From the NCBI RefSeq assembly GCF_018860915.1, contig NZ_JAHKQD010000009.1:247455-311454 (forward strand): a stretch of DNA of 64,000 nucleotides, read 5' to 3'. Positions within the stretch are counted from its first letter, which is position 1, and each line of letters starts with the position of its first letter. Below, one piece after another: positions 41,849-51,308 of the stretch. Origin of the DNA: Colwellia sp. C2M11. GTDB lineage: Bacteria > Pseudomonadota > Gammaproteobacteria > Enterobacterales > Alteromonadaceae. The position numbers and the translations under genes are program-made. The notes under the pieces were generated by a model. It worked only from the letters and a program-made list of their open reading frames with translations. It did not search any database and was not told the origin of the DNA.

Positions 41849-44650
41849 ATGAAATATACCGATAAAAAATTCCAATTATCCACCCTTAATAAAGCAATAT
41901 TAAGTACTGTATTAGCGAGTACTATGGCGATTTCTTCAGGATCAGTCTTCGCTGAAACTGATTTTTCAGGCCGTATTACTGATGCTAAGAACAGTGTTTA
42001 TTTTGAAGGTGCCTCAATAAAAATTGAAGAATTAAACTTATCCACAGTAAGTAAGCGTGATGGTTCATTCAAATTTTCTAACTTACCTGAAGGTCAGTAT
42101 ACTTTAGTGATTAATTATCTTGGTACAGCAGAGATACGAAAAACACTAACGATAACGGCAGAACAAGCAGCAAGTCAAAATTATATTATTGGTGCAACGG
42201 ACAGTAATATAGATAATATGATTGTTTATGGTCAACGTGCTGGTCAAGCTGGTGCATTAAACCGAAAGAAAAATGCAAATCGCCAACTATCAGTTGTGAG
42301 CTCTGATGGTATTGGCCAATTACCTGATCAAAATGCTGCTGAAGCATTACAACGTTTACCGGGTTTATCAATTCAGCGTGACCAAGGAGAAGGTCGTTTT
42401 GTTGCTATTCGAGGAATTGATCCTAATTTAAATAATGTCACCATTAATGGTTTAAATGTACCGTCACCTGAAGCAGGTGTACGTAGTGTTGCTATGGATG
42501 TCATTCCTAGTGAATTAATTGCTAGCTTAGAAGTTAGTAAAACAGTAACACCAGACATGGATGCTAATGCTGTTGGTGGCTCAATTGAAGTAAAAAGTTT
42601 AAGCGCATTTGATCGTGAAGGTCAATATTATAGCTTAACAGCTCAAGGCTCATACAATGAGCAAGTCAGTGAGGCGAGCCCTAAACTTTCTGGAAGTTAT
42701 TCTGATGTTTATCAACTTAATGATGGTATGCAGCTAGGTGTTGCTGGTGCATTATCATGGTTCAAACGTTCTTTTGGCTCTGAAAACAGTGAAACTGATG
42801 GTGGCTGGAATATCATTGAAGTTGAAGATATTAATGGTGACGATATAGAAATATTTGGTGCAGAAGAAATAGAGCAGCGTTCTTATACTATTGAGCGTGA
42901 ACGTTTTGGTGCAGCATTAAATCTTGATTTATACGCCTCAGCCACAGACAAATATTACCTACGCAGCTTTTATAGTGAGTTCTCGGATAATGAATATCGA
43001 CTACGTAAAGAATTTAAGCTCGATAAAGGGGTTTTGAATTCATACACAAGTAATTCTGCGCAATACAGTAATGCTGAATTAGAGCGAGACACTAAAGATC
43101 GATATGAAACGCAAGAAATCCTTTCAATGGTTGCTGGCGGTGAAAATCAACTAAATGACTGGTTAGTTGAGTATCAATTAGGTTATTCAAAATCGAGTGA
43201 AAATGAACCCGATAGAATGGATGTCACGTTTGTTGGTGAAGATATTGATTTGGGTTATACCACTTCAAATGATAGCCCAGTATTAACACAATCCGCTAAT
43301 GCTCATGATTTAAATATTTTTGAAATGGATGAAGTTGTTTATGAAAATAACAACTCAGAAGATGAAGAAGTTAGTATAGGTCTAGATCTAACGAAAGACT
43401 TTGTTTGGCAAAATAATAATGGTGCTTTCAAGTTGGGTGGTAAATATCGCAGTCGTGAAAAAGAGAAAAGTGCTAACTCAATACTTTACGATGGTGATTT
43501 TGGTGATATAACGGCTGAAAACTTTAACAGTGGTACAGTTGATTACAGCCTAGGTGATTTTGGTCCAGGCCTATCTCAACAAAGTATACAAGATTATGTT
43601 AAAGCCAATAGAAGTAGTTTCGCACTGAATCAAACTGAATCTGACATCGAAACACGTGCTAACTCATATACGAGTAGCGAAGATGTTTTTGCGTTATATG
43701 CCATGATGACTTTGGATATTGAAAAATGGCAAATAGTGACAGGGTTACGTTATGAAAGTACTGATTTTGAAACGACAGGTAACCGGGTTGAATTAGTGGT
43801 TGATGACGTTAACGATACTGAAATTCCAAATATTGAAACATGGAATGTATCAAAAGATTATGATTATTTACTACCGAGTTTGAACGTTAAGTACAGCATA
43901 CGTGATAACTTAATTGCACGTTTTGCTTATACTCAGACTATTGCGCGCCCAACGTTTGGTGATTCAGCTGCGTATCAATTAATTGAAACTGAAATTACGG
44001 AAGAGGATGGCGTAACTGAAATAGAACGCAAAGCAGAAGTAGGTAACCCTGATTTAGCGCCTTATGAGTCACAAAATATTGACGCATCGATTGAATATTA
44101 TCCAGAAAATATAGGGGTAATTTCTGCAGGTGTTTTTTATAAAGATATTGGTAACTTTATTGTATTAAGTGAAGTTGAAGACAATGGTAGTTGGGATGGA
44201 TTTGAAGAAGTCATTCAGCCAATTAATGGTGGAGAAGCTTCATTAATTGGGTTGGAGCTAGCATGGAATAAGAGCTTTGATTCAGGTCTTTTATTGGGTG
44301 CTAATGGTACTCTGGTTGACGCTGATGATGCTTTACCAAATCAGTCAGATGTTATCGGGAATATTACGCTGGGTTATGAAAATAACAAAATTAGTACACG
44401 TTTAAGTACGAGTTATAAAAGTAAAACATTTCAATTCAATGAAAATGATGTTGCCGTATATGAAGCCGCGCATACACAAGTGGATTTTAGCAGCAAATAT
44501 TATTTCTCTGATACCGTTCAATTTTACTTTAATGCCTCAAATTTAACAGATGAACCAATGTATATTTACCATGGTGCGAAACAATATAATTATCAATATG
44601 AGCAATATGGCCGTACCTTTGAATTGGGTATCACTATTTCATCGCTTTAA
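41849..44650 (+). CDS. TonB-dependent receptor with N-terminal carboxypeptidase-like domain
   Basis: This 933-residue outer membrane receptor has a signal peptide (about 1-35, ending Val-Phe-Ala-Glu), a carboxypeptidase-regulatory-like domain (about 37-115), a plug (about 138-255, with Leu-Pro-Asp-Gln-Asn-Ala-Ala-Glu-Ala-Leu-Gln-Arg-Leu-Pro-Gly) and a 22-strand barrel ending in Ile-Thr-Ile-Ser-Ser-Leu. A candidate TonB box is Asp-Asn-Met-Ile-Val-Tyr-Gly near residue 125. The type resembles the Oar-like and TonB_Xanth_Caul receptors of marine bacteria. It would import a compound too large for porins. A lipoprotein phosphatase follows on the same strand, so a phosphorylated substrate is plausible. 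A hairpin lies between the two genes. Confidence 0.92.
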   Translation: MKYTDKKFQLSTLNKAILSTVLASTMAISSGSVFAETDFSGRITDAKNSVYFEGASIKIEELNLSTVSKRDGSFKFSNLPEGQYTLVINYLGTAEIRKTLTITAEQAASQNYIIGATDSNIDNMIVYGQRAGQAGALNRKKNANRQLSVVSSDGIGQLPDQNAAEALQRLPGLSIQRDQGEGRFVAIRGIDPNLNNVTINGLNVPSPEAGVRSVAMDVIPSELIASLEVSKTVTPDMDANAVGGSIEVKSLSAFDREGQYYSLTAQGSYNEQVSEASPKLSGSYSDVYQLNDGMQLGVAGALSWFKRSFGSENSETDGGWNIIEVEDINGDDIEIFGAEEIEQRSYTIERERFGAALNLDLYASATDKYYLRSFYSEFSDNEYRLRKEFKLDKGVLNSYTSNSAQYSNAELERDTKDRYETQEILSMVAGGENQLNDWLVEYQLGYSKSSENEPDRMDVTFVGEDIDLGYTTSNDSPVLTQSANAHDLNIFEMDEVVYENNNSEDEEVSIGLDLTKDFVWQNNNGAFKLGGKYRSREKEKSANSILYDGDFGDITAENFNSGTVDYSLGDFGPGLSQQSIQDYVKANRSSFALNQTESDIETRANSYTSSEDVFALYAMMTLDIEKWQIVTGLRYESTDFETTGNRVELVVDDVNDTEIPNIETWNVSKDYDYLLPSLNVKYSIRDNLIARFAYTQTIARPTFGDSAAYQLIETEITEEDGVTEIERKAEVGNPDLAPYESQNIDASIEYYPENIGVISAGVFYKDIGNFIVLSEVEDNGSWDGFEEVIQPINGGEASLIGLELAWNKSFDSGLLLGANGTLVDADDALPNQSDVIGNITLGYENNKISTRLSTSYKSKTFQFNENDVAVYEAAHTQVDFSSKYYFSDTVQFYFNASNLTDEPMYIYHGAKQYNYQYEQYGRTFELGITISSL

Positions 44651-44681
44651 TTTAAAAACACTTTTAAAACAACCGTTATCC

Positions 44682-44713
44682 ATAATAGCCGAGTATTAGC
44701 GCTCGGCTATTAT
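44682..44713 (+). terminator. terminator/attenuator after the TonB receptor gene
   Basis: ATAATAGCCGAG (44682-44693) and CTCGGCTATTAT (44702-44713) form a perfect 12-bp stem with an 8-base loop, followed by A+T-rich sequence with ATTTTAT. It lies between the receptor and the phosphatase, 24 bp before the phosphatase start. Confidence 0.75.
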
Positions 44714-44737
44714 ATTTTATAATCGAAAGGCATACAT

Positions 44738-46111
44738 ATGTTAAATAGAATCACTTATTTCGTTAGAAAAACGTGTATAAGAAATGTAAAGCTTACTAAA
44801 GCATTGGCGATAACAGTAATGACGGGTTCATTAATCGTCGGTTGCGCTGAAAGCCGTACTAATTTATCAGAAGTTAATATACAAAATAATAGCGTTGAAG
44901 ATAAGGCTAACCAAAATCAAAATATTTCATTCTTAGCCTTTGGTGATGGTGGTTATCATCATGACTATCCGAAAATTAAGCATATTAAAAATCCAAGAAA
45001 TAAAGCAGAGTTTATTGCCAAAGAAAGAGACGATTGGTTGGAAGACTACCGTCCGCTAGCAGAATTTAACCACGCCCCTTTATATGTTTATCCGAATACT
45101 GAAATAACAACGGAGCTTGGTGGTGCATTAGCCGTGGGTAAAGCAATGACTGAAACTTGTAGAACTCGAAAGTGTGATTTTGCCATTCAGCTTGGTGATA
45201 ATATCTACCCTGATGGCGCTGATGCTGATGATGGTAAAGACGATGAAAAACGTATGAATGATCTTATTTTAAAACCTTTACAGCCATTAATTGATGAAAA
45301 TCCAGAAATGATAATTTATTCAGCTCTAGGTAATCATGATTGGAAAACATCACGTAAAGGTGTTGCGCTTCAAACTGAGTGGATGGAGGAACAGGCTAAT
45401 TTCCATTTAGATGAAAAGGGTTATTATCAATACAAAATGGGCACGCCAGGTAATGATGTTGAGTTTTTTGTTTTAGATACCAATATGCTATTAGCTGCGA
45501 ATCCTATTTTTGAAATTCCATTAAAGCCTGATGGCAGTGAAATGAGTATGGCAGAAGCTAAAGCTAAAGGATTAGGTGAATTCGATATCGCAGAGCCACA
45601 TGAGAGCCCTGTTAATGGCGAAGACAAAGTACAACTTCAGTGGTTAAAAGAAGGATTAGAGAAATCAAGCGCTAAGTGGAAGGTGGTATATGGGCACCAT
45701 ATTCTTTGGTCGATTGGTGGCACAAAGTATAGTGAAGGTCATGTTTTGCGCGAACTACTTTTACCAACATTATGTAAAAATGCTGATGCATATATTGCAG
45801 GTCATGAGCATGACTTAGAACTTTTAACTGATGACTGTTCAAAATATACTGATAAAACTATGGAGCCACTACCCTTAATCATTAGTGGTGCAGCTTCTAA
45901 AATGCGTGGTAAACATACCCCGTTTGCCGAGCAACAAGAAAAGCGTTATCCCGAGTATGAATTATTATGGTCGAAAAGCTTTGTTTGGGGATACGCGCAC
46001 ATCACGCTTGATAATGATAAGGACAAACTTAATGTTGAGTTCTTTACGACACCAGTTGATGAGTCAGGTAAAGTGATTAAAGAGGCGAGTTTTAGCTTTA
46101 ATCGCAGATAG
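44738..46111 (+). CDS. lipoprotein metallophosphatase (purple acid phosphatase-like)
   Basis: This 457-residue protein is a calcineurin-fold phosphatase anchored by lipid: the signal has lipobox Leu-Ile-Val-Gly-Cys (about residues 33-37) with Ala next, which suggests the outer membrane. Metal-binding motifs are in order: Phe-Gly-Asp-Gly-Gly-Tyr (about 69-74), Leu-Gly-Asp-Asn-Ile-Tyr-Pro-Asp, Gly-Asn-His-Asp-Trp, Tyr-Gly-His-His and Ala-Gly-His-Glu-His-Asp. The whole resembles tartrate-resistant acid phosphatases. Its place after a TonB receptor suggests removal of phosphate from an imported or surface-bound ester. An AAAGG site precedes the ATG. Confidence 0.9.
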   Translation: MLNRITYFVRKTCIRNVKLTKALAITVMTGSLIVGCAESRTNLSEVNIQNNSVEDKANQNQNISFLAFGDGGYHHDYPKIKHIKNPRNKAEFIAKERDDWLEDYRPLAEFNHAPLYVYPNTEITTELGGALAVGKAMTETCRTRKCDFAIQLGDNIYPDGADADDGKDDEKRMNDLILKPLQPLIDENPEMIIYSALGNHDWKTSRKGVALQTEWMEEQANFHLDEKGYYQYKMGTPGNDVEFFVLDTNMLLAANPIFEIPLKPDGSEMSMAEAKAKGLGEFDIAEPHESPVNGEDKVQLQWLKEGLEKSSAKWKVVYGHHILWSIGGTKYSEGHVLRELLLPTLCKNADAYIAGHEHDLELLTDDCSKYTDKTMEPLPLIISGAASKMRGKHTPFAEQQEKRYPEYELLWSKSFVWGYAHITLDNDKDKLNVEFFTTPVDESGKVIKEASFSFNRR

Positions 46112-46327
46112 TTAATTTGGCTAGCTTTTATTGTTTTTTATTTGTCAGTTTTACTAAACGACCTTTTAATTCAACATTCGTCATAATGCCACCAGTATCA
46201 TATGCAAATCAGCATTTGTGGATATTTTTATGTAGAGCAGTATTTATGATCGTCAATATTGCTCTTCAATTATCTTTGCTGCTTAGCTGGCAGTTTTCAC
46301 AATAAAAAAAAGAGCTAGCCAAATTAA
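46112..46327. repeat. 15-bp inverted repeat bounding a 216-bp intergenic segment
   Basis: TTAATTTGGCTAGCT (46112-46126) and its exact reverse complement AGCTAGCCAAATTAA (46313-46327) bound a segment that starts at the phosphatase stop. The segment holds no supported gene. It could be a long-range mRNA stem or a degenerate miniature element. I saw no flanking duplication. Confidence 0.4.
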
Positions 46328-46342
46328 TGGTATAGCTCTTTT
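46307..46342. terminator. bidirectional terminator between phosphatase and mscS
   Basis: AAAAGAGCTA (46307-46316) and TAGCTCTTTT (46333-46342) form a 10-bp stem with A-run and T-run on opposite sides, as expected between convergent genes. Confidence 0.75.
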
Positions 46343-46400
46343 AAGCAGGTTGTAGATAATTATTTTATATAGTGTTGTTCGTCGCTATATTAGTTATCTA

Positions 46401-47216
46401 TTAATCATTTTTATGAATGTGAACATCCATTTGTGGGTAAGGAATATTTAGCCCTTCGCTTTCAAAAGTTTTATATACTTTTTCATTTAATTCAAAGTGT
46501 ACGCCCCAATAGTCAGGCGCATTAACCCATGCTCTAACAGCAAAGTTAACAGAGCTGTCTGCTAATGCTGAAACAGCAATAAATACAGCAGGATCTTTTA
46601 ATATACGTGAATCTTCATCACATAATCTCTTGATTACTTCTTTGGCTTTATCTACGTCATCACCATAAGCAATACCAATAGTCCAATCAACACGTCTTTT
46701 TTCTTCTGTTGAATAGTTAATCATTGATGAAGTTGATAAACCACCATTAGGGATAATAATTGTTTTATTATCAGGGGTTTTCATAATAGTATTAAAAATT
46801 TGTATTTCAGATACAGAGCCTGAATAACCTTGAGCTTCGATAAAGTCACCCACTTTAAATGGCTTGAAGATAAGAATCATCACACCACCAGCAAAGTTCT
46901 GTAATGTACCAGATAATGCCATACCCACAGCTAAACCAGCAGCACCAAGAATAGCAATAAACGAAGTCATTTCTATGCCTAACATGCCTAGGACAGTGAT
47001 AACTAACATTACTTTTAACAGGCCATTAACAATACCTGTTAAGAAAGGTATTAATGATGGATCAGTTTTACTTTTGCTTAATGTGCTTTTAAATGCGCCA
47101 CCAATACCTTTTACTATCCATCCACCGATGATCCATACCGCGATAGCGCCCAATAATTTTGGACCGTAAAGTAAAGTCATTTGCGTCATTTGTTCAATTA
47201 TTTCTTCTGCATTCAT
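46401..47216 (-). CDS. mscS: small-conductance mechanosensitive channel
   Basis: This 271-residue homoheptameric inner-membrane channel opens under membrane tension on hypo-osmotic shock. Three helices precede the cytoplasmic vestibule. The pore helix TM3 reads Ala-Ala-Gly-Leu-Ala-Val-Gly-Met-Ala-Leu-Ser-Gly-Thr-Leu (about residues 92-105), followed by Asn-Phe-Ala-Gly-Gly-Val, and the beta domain has Val-Gly-Asp-Phe-Ile-Glu. I chose the ATG at 47216, because the ATG at 47225 has AGG only one base before it, whereas the second has AGGATG at a proper distance. Length fits E. coli MscS (286). Confidence 0.94.
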   Translation of the reverse strand: MNAEEIIEQMTQMTLLYGPKLLGAIAVWIIGGWIVKGIGGAFKSTLSKSKTDPSLIPFLTGIVNGLLKVMLVITVLGMLGIEMTSFIAILGAAGLAVGMALSGTLQNFAGGVMILIFKPFKVGDFIEAQGYSGSVSEIQIFNTIMKTPDNKTIIIPNGGLSTSSMINYSTEEKRRVDWTIGIAYGDDVDKAKEVIKRLCDEDSRILKDPAVFIAVSALADSSVNFAVRAWVNAPDYWGVHFELNEKVYKTFESEGLNIPYPQMDVHIHKND

Positions 47217-47562
47217 AATTTTCATCCTAGTTTATTCATAGTGTTTTAAAAGTGCAGCCAAGGCTCATTTATTTCACTTTTTTAGCTTTCCTAATAAAAT
47301 TTGTAGGGCTTAACGTGAGCGATGACATACGTTAATCTCTACAATGTTGAATATACGACAAAAATTAAAATTATGCTTTAAAAATTGCATTATTATGTAA
47401 ATAAAACGTTAATTTTTTGCTTTAAAGAGAAAAGTGAATCATTTTTTATGTATTGAAAGCGTTAAATATAGCAATAAGTAATAATCCATTATTCGAAACT
47501 AGCATCTTCAAATAGAAGCGGTATACTAATATTCACATTGGCAAGGTAAACTAAATTTACGA
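47217..47562. other. divergent intergenic region
   Basis: About 346 bp between mscS and the unknown periplasmic gene. It is A+T-rich and must hold both promoters. I see no hairpin with a T-run, operator-like repeat or small coding frame with a ribosome site. Confidence 0.5.
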
Positions 47563-48054
47563 ATGAAAATATCACCATTTATTTTATATATATTACTGTT
47601 TTTAATTATTTTTTCGGCTAAGGCAGAGCAAGATGATGTAGCAGAAAAAAACGCTGTAGCCGAGCATAATACTTGGTTAAAGGACACCTTTAGCGAGCAG
47701 CATCAACAATTAATGCCAATTGTGGCGGTAGCTGATATGTTATATGCCTGTAATCAAGCACGTAAAGTTGAGCCGGTTAATTATAAACTTAATGATCTTA
47801 TTTTAAATATGGATAAAAATCGCTTGGCAGAGAAGTTAGTGCTGTGTCTTAATGAAGATAATATGCAGTCTGAAGTCGCTTTGAATTTTGGGCTTTTGGG
47901 TTGTTTTCATGAACAGTTGGCACATTTACCTGATGTTGAACGGCAACAGAAAATGGCGTTAGTGGAAAAAACTATCAAATCTTTATCTCGAAGTGAACGC
48001 CAAAAAAGTTTTACTCAATGTGTTTCTGCGCAGGCAATCAATTACTTACAATAA
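47563..48054 (+). CDS. small periplasmic protein of unknown function, upstream of ompR
   Basis: I do not recognise this 163-residue protein. It has a signal peptide (about 1-21, ending Ser-Ala-Lys-Ala-Glu) and a helical body rich in Gln, Glu and Leu. Four cysteines in the mature part are spaced through the length (Tyr-Ala-Cys-Asn, Val-Leu-Cys-Leu-Asn, Leu-Gly-Cys-Phe-His, Thr-Gln-Cys-Val-Ser), a pattern that would suit two disulfides. Its place 160 bp before ompR on the same strand may be chance or may mark an OmpR-linked gene. There is no strong ribosome site. Confidence 0.65.
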   Translation: MKISPFILYILLFLIIFSAKAEQDDVAEKNAVAEHNTWLKDTFSEQHQQLMPIVAVADMLYACNQARKVEPVNYKLNDLILNMDKNRLAEKLVLCLNEDNMQSEVALNFGLLGCFHEQLAHLPDVERQQKMALVEKTIKSLSRSERQKSFTQCVSAQAINYLQ

Positions 48055-48215
48055 TGACTAAAAGAATAAAAAACCAGAGACTGGCTTGAAGTGGTTTCAA
48101 CATAGTCATAAATTGTAACAAATGCCCTGAAACATTTACTAATCCTTCTTTTTAATTTGTTGCTATATCGCTTATAGTCATTTTAATAGAAAGCAAATAT
48201 TTTTGTGAGAATAAA

Positions 48216-48938
48216 ATGTCCCAAGAAACCCAAAAAATTTTAGTGGTCGATGATGATATGCGCTTGCGCTCATTATTGGAACGTTATTTAGTTGAACAGG
48301 GCTATGTTGTTCGTAGTGCTGCTAATTCTGAACAGATGGATAGATTGCTTGAGCGAGAGAATTTTCATTTGTTAGTGTTAGATTTAATGCTACCAGGTGA
48401 AGATGGTTTATCAATTTGTCGTCGTTTACGTCAACAGAATAATAATATTCCAATTGTCATGCTTACGGCAAAAGGTGATGAGGTTGATCGCATTATTGGT
48501 TTAGAAATTGGTGCTGATGATTACATGCCCAAGCCCTTTAATCCGAGAGAGCTCTTAGCTAGAATCAAAGCGGTATTACGTCGTAGAATACAAGAAGCGC
48601 CAGGTGCTCCTTCTATGGCTGAAAATAATATTGTTTTTGGAGAATATGAGCTCAACCTAGCCACTCGTGAAATGGTAAAAGGTGATGTTAGTATGCCATT
48701 AACAAGTGGTGAATTTGCGGTATTGAAGGCTTTGGTTACCCACCCAAGAGAACCATTATCTCGTGATAAATTAATGAATTTAGCGCGTGGACGTGATTAC
48801 TCAGCACTTGAACGTAGTATTGATGTGCAAGTGTCACGATTACGTCGTATGTTAGAGCAAGATCCAGCTAAACCGAGATATTTACAAACAGTTTGGGGTT
48901 TAGGTTATGTTTTCGTGCCTGATGGTACGTCAGCTTAG
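48216..48938 (+). CDS. ompR: osmolarity response regulator OmpR
   Basis: This 240-residue regulator is nearly the same length as E. coli OmpR (239) and shares long stretches. The receiver domain (about 8-122) has the phosphoacceptor in Leu-Val-Leu-Asp-Leu-Met-Leu-Pro-Gly-Glu-Asp-Gly and Lys in Tyr-Met-Pro-Lys-Pro-Phe-Asn-Pro. The winged-helix domain (about 140-236) has Pro-Leu-Thr-Ser-Gly-Glu-Phe-Ala-Val-Leu-Lys and ends Val-Trp-Gly-Leu-Gly-Tyr-Val-Phe-Val-Pro-Asp-Gly. It is followed by envZ after 70 bp. Confidence 0.97.
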   Translation: MSQETQKILVVDDDMRLRSLLERYLVEQGYVVRSAANSEQMDRLLERENFHLLVLDLMLPGEDGLSICRRLRQQNNNIPIVMLTAKGDEVDRIIGLEIGADDYMPKPFNPRELLARIKAVLRRRIQEAPGAPSMAENNIVFGEYELNLATREMVKGDVSMPLTSGEFAVLKALVTHPREPLSRDKLMNLARGRDYSALERSIDVQVSRLRRMLEQDPAKPRYLQTVWGLGYVFVPDGTSA

Positions 48939-49008
48939 TATTTTTATAGCCACATACTAAAGGCTAGTTGTTGTAAGTGAGATTTTAGTTGCGCATTGAA
49001 GGTTTTTC

Positions 49009-50298
49009 ATGAAGGTATTGCCCCGTAGCGCTTTTGGCCAAACTGTTTTATTAATTGGCTTTTTATTATTTATAAACCAAGTTGTTTCTTATATCTCTTT
49101 TGCCTTGTATGTAATAGAGCCTAATCAACAGCAAATAAATCAGTTATTAGCGAAACAAATTCGGGTTGTGTTTATCGATTTGAATGATGCAAGTCTAAGC
49201 CCTAAAATGGCTGAAGCTTTTCATCATGAAACGGGCATAGGGGTTTACCGGGAAGAAGATGCGTTAAGATTAGGCTTAGCATCTGCTGGTTATTACCCTT
49301 ATCGCAGTGAGCAAATGTCAGCATTACTCGGTGGTCCTGCTGAAGTAAGAATATCTCAAGGGGACGAATATCTATTTTGGATTCGTCCACCTCAAGCTCC
49401 TAACCTATGGGTTAAAATTCCATTAATGGGGTTAGAAGAAGCTAACTTTTCTCCACTGGTCTTTTTTCTCGGTATTATTGGCGTACTCAGTGTCGCAGGT
49501 GGCTGGGTATTTGTAAGGCAACTTAATAGACCTCTAAAGTCACTACAAAGAGCGGCTGTAGAAGTTGGTCGAGGTAATTTTCCTGAGCCGTTAACCGAGC
49601 ATGGTACTACAGAGATTATGGCTGTAACGCAAGCCTTTAATCATATGTCTAAAGGAATCAAACAATTAGAGAACGATCGTAACTTATTGATGGCTGGTAT
49701 TTCTCACGATCTACGTACACCGTTAACCCGAATTAGGTTGGCAACAGAAATGATGTCGGAGCTTGATGATTTTCTCAAAGAAGGTATTGAAAATGATATT
49801 GATGATATGAATAATATTATCGATCAATTTATTGATTATCTTCGCCATGGCTCCAAAGATAAGGCGGAGCTAGGTGATTTAAATCTTTTAGTCGCTGAAG
49901 TATTAAATGTTGAAACACCAGCCGATCGACACATTGTTTTTACTGCTAATGATTGTCCTGAAATACCATTACGTCATGTCGCCATTAAACGCGCGTTAGC
50001 AAATTTAGTTCAAAATGCACTTCGCTATACTCAAGGTGATATTGAAGTTATTACCGGACATGATAAAAGTTATGCGTATTTTATAGTAAGTGATGAAGGT
50101 GAAGGAATTCCAGATAGTGATATTGATCGTTTATTCCAGCCATTTACGCAAGGGGATAAAGCTCGTGGTACAGAAGGAAGTGGTTTGGGGTTAGCGATTA
50201 TTAAACGTATTGTTGATACACATGGCGGAAGAGTTGAATTATCTAATAAAGAGACGGGCGGCTTACAAGCGAAAGTTTATTTACCGTTGAAGTCATAA
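49009..50298 (+). CDS. envZ: osmosensor histidine kinase EnvZ
   Basis: This 429-residue inner-membrane kinase has two helices (about 12-32 and 147-168) bounding a periplasmic sensor of about 115 residues, a HAMP domain (about 170-222), the H-box [13 protein letters not shown] (about 230-242) and a HATPase domain. N-box (Asn-Leu-Val-Gln-Asn-Ala-Leu-Arg-Tyr) and G-boxes (Asp-Glu-Gly-Glu-Gly-Ile, Gly-Ser-Gly-Leu-Gly-Leu-Ala) are intact. Length and order after ompR match the family. It phosphorylates OmpR according to osmotic state. Confidence 0.96.
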   Translation: MKVLPRSAFGQTVLLIGFLLFINQVVSYISFALYVIEPNQQQINQLLAKQIRVVFIDLNDASLSPKMAEAFHHETGIGVYREEDALRLGLASAGYYPYRSEQMSALLGGPAEVRISQGDEYLFWIRPPQAPNLWVKIPLMGLEEANFSPLVFFLGIIGVLSVAGGWVFVRQLNRPLKSLQRAAVEVGRGNFPEPLTEHGTTEIMAVTQAFNHMSKGIKQLENDRNLLMAGISHDLRTPLTRIRLATEMMSELDDFLKEGIENDIDDMNNIIDQFIDYLRHGSKDKAELGDLNLLVAEVLNVETPADRHIVFTANDCPEIPLRHVAIKRALANLVQNALRYTQGDIEVITGHDKSYAYFIVSDEGEGIPDSDIDRLFQPFTQGDKARGTEGSGLGLAIIKRIVDTHGGRVELSNKETGGLQAKVYLPLKS

Positions 50299-50487
50299 AC
50301 CTTTTTATTCATTTAAAGACAGCTATTATAAGAATATTGGCGGTAGTGTTCAGCTCTATATATAAATCTTTGCTGTAGTTGATAATTTGATGGGTATTGC
50401 TTGAGTTAGATTGTATAAATTAATGTATTAAGTATAAATTTATTTTAGCTCAATTGGTTATGTTATTTTCATTGTGATACAAAGGAT

Positions 50488-50511
50488 AAAGCCACTGTTT
50501 AAAGTGGCTTT
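50488..50511. terminator. bidirectional terminator between envZ and ribB
   Basis: AAAGCCACT (50488-50496) and AGTGGCTTT (50503-50511) form a perfect 9-bp stem with a 6-base loop, seven bases from the ribB stop. The A and T ends are short, but the position between convergent genes fits. Confidence 0.75.
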
Positions 50512-50518
50512 AAAAGAT

Positions 50519-51172
50519 CTAGCTAGCCATATTCAAAAGCACATTACGATAGTTAACTATGTCTTCAATACTCAAAACTATCATTTCATGTTTTAAAGCA
50601 AACTGACATATTTCAGGTAACCTTGCCATTGTTCCATCTTCATTAGTTAATTCACATAAAACTCCTTTCGAATGTAATCCTGACAGTTTAATTAGATCAA
50701 TAGTCCCTTCTGTATGGCCTCTTCTAGCAAGAACACCCGCTGAATCAGCAAGTAGAGGGAATACATGACCAGGAGTATTCAGATCATCCGCAGTACTATC
50801 TGGATCGGCGGCTGTTTGAATAGTTCGAACTCTATCAGCTGCCGACACGCCTGTTGTAACACCTTGTTTTGCTTCAATTGAAACTGTATATGCGGTTTTA
50901 TTACGGCTGGTATTATTTAATACCATTTGCGGTAGCTTCAGTCGCTTGACATCATCCTGCTCTAAAACTAAGCAAACTATACCGCTACATTCACGGATCA
51001 TCATCGCCATTTGTTGTTGAGTGAGATGTTGAGTTGAAAAAATAAGATCGCCTTCGTTTTCTCGATCTTCATCGTCTACTAACAACAAACCTTTACCGGA
51101 TTGAAGTGCGGAGATTGCAGACTCAACCCTTTCATGGGATGTGCCAAATTGACTAAGTAGTGACTGACTCAT
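50519..51172 (-). CDS. ribB: 3,4-dihydroxy-2-butanone 4-phosphate synthase
   Basis: This 217-residue enzyme converts ribulose 5-phosphate to 3,4-dihydroxy-2-butanone 4-phosphate and formate, supplying the xylene ring of riboflavin. It equals E. coli RibB in length. Signature residues are [11 protein letters not shown] (about 37-47), Thr-Gly-Val-Ser-Ala-Ala-Asp-Arg and Pro-Gly-His-Val-Phe-Pro-Leu, with Arg-Arg-Gly-His-Thr-Glu after them. The gene has no GTP cyclohydrolase domain attached. A strong GAGGAAA site precedes the ATG, and an FMN riboswitch lies upstream, so it is FMN-controlled. Confidence 0.96.
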   Translation of the reverse strand: MSQSLLSQFGTSHERVESAISALQSGKGLLLVDDEDRENEGDLIFSTQHLTQQQMAMMIRECSGIVCLVLEQDDVKRLKLPQMVLNNTSRNKTAYTVSIEAKQGVTTGVSAADRVRTIQTAADPDSTADDLNTPGHVFPLLADSAGVLARRGHTEGTIDLIKLSGLHSKGVLCELTNEDGTMARLPEICQFALKHEMIVLSIEDIVNYRNVLLNMAS

Positions 51173-51308
51173 GGTAAATTTCCTCTTTTAGTTACCAGAA
51201 TCAGGGCGCAAAGAGATACAGAAATAATTTTCTGTAAACAAACGATTCGTCTAACCCTCAGTAATCATGCGAGCAAGCGCATTAACTGATGGTTAAAAAA
51301 ATGGATTG

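Noticed and set aside
46117-46305. Open frame of 62 codons between phosphatase and mscS
   Set aside because: TTG start without ribosome site, no recognisable domain, lies in the inverted-repeat/terminator segment.
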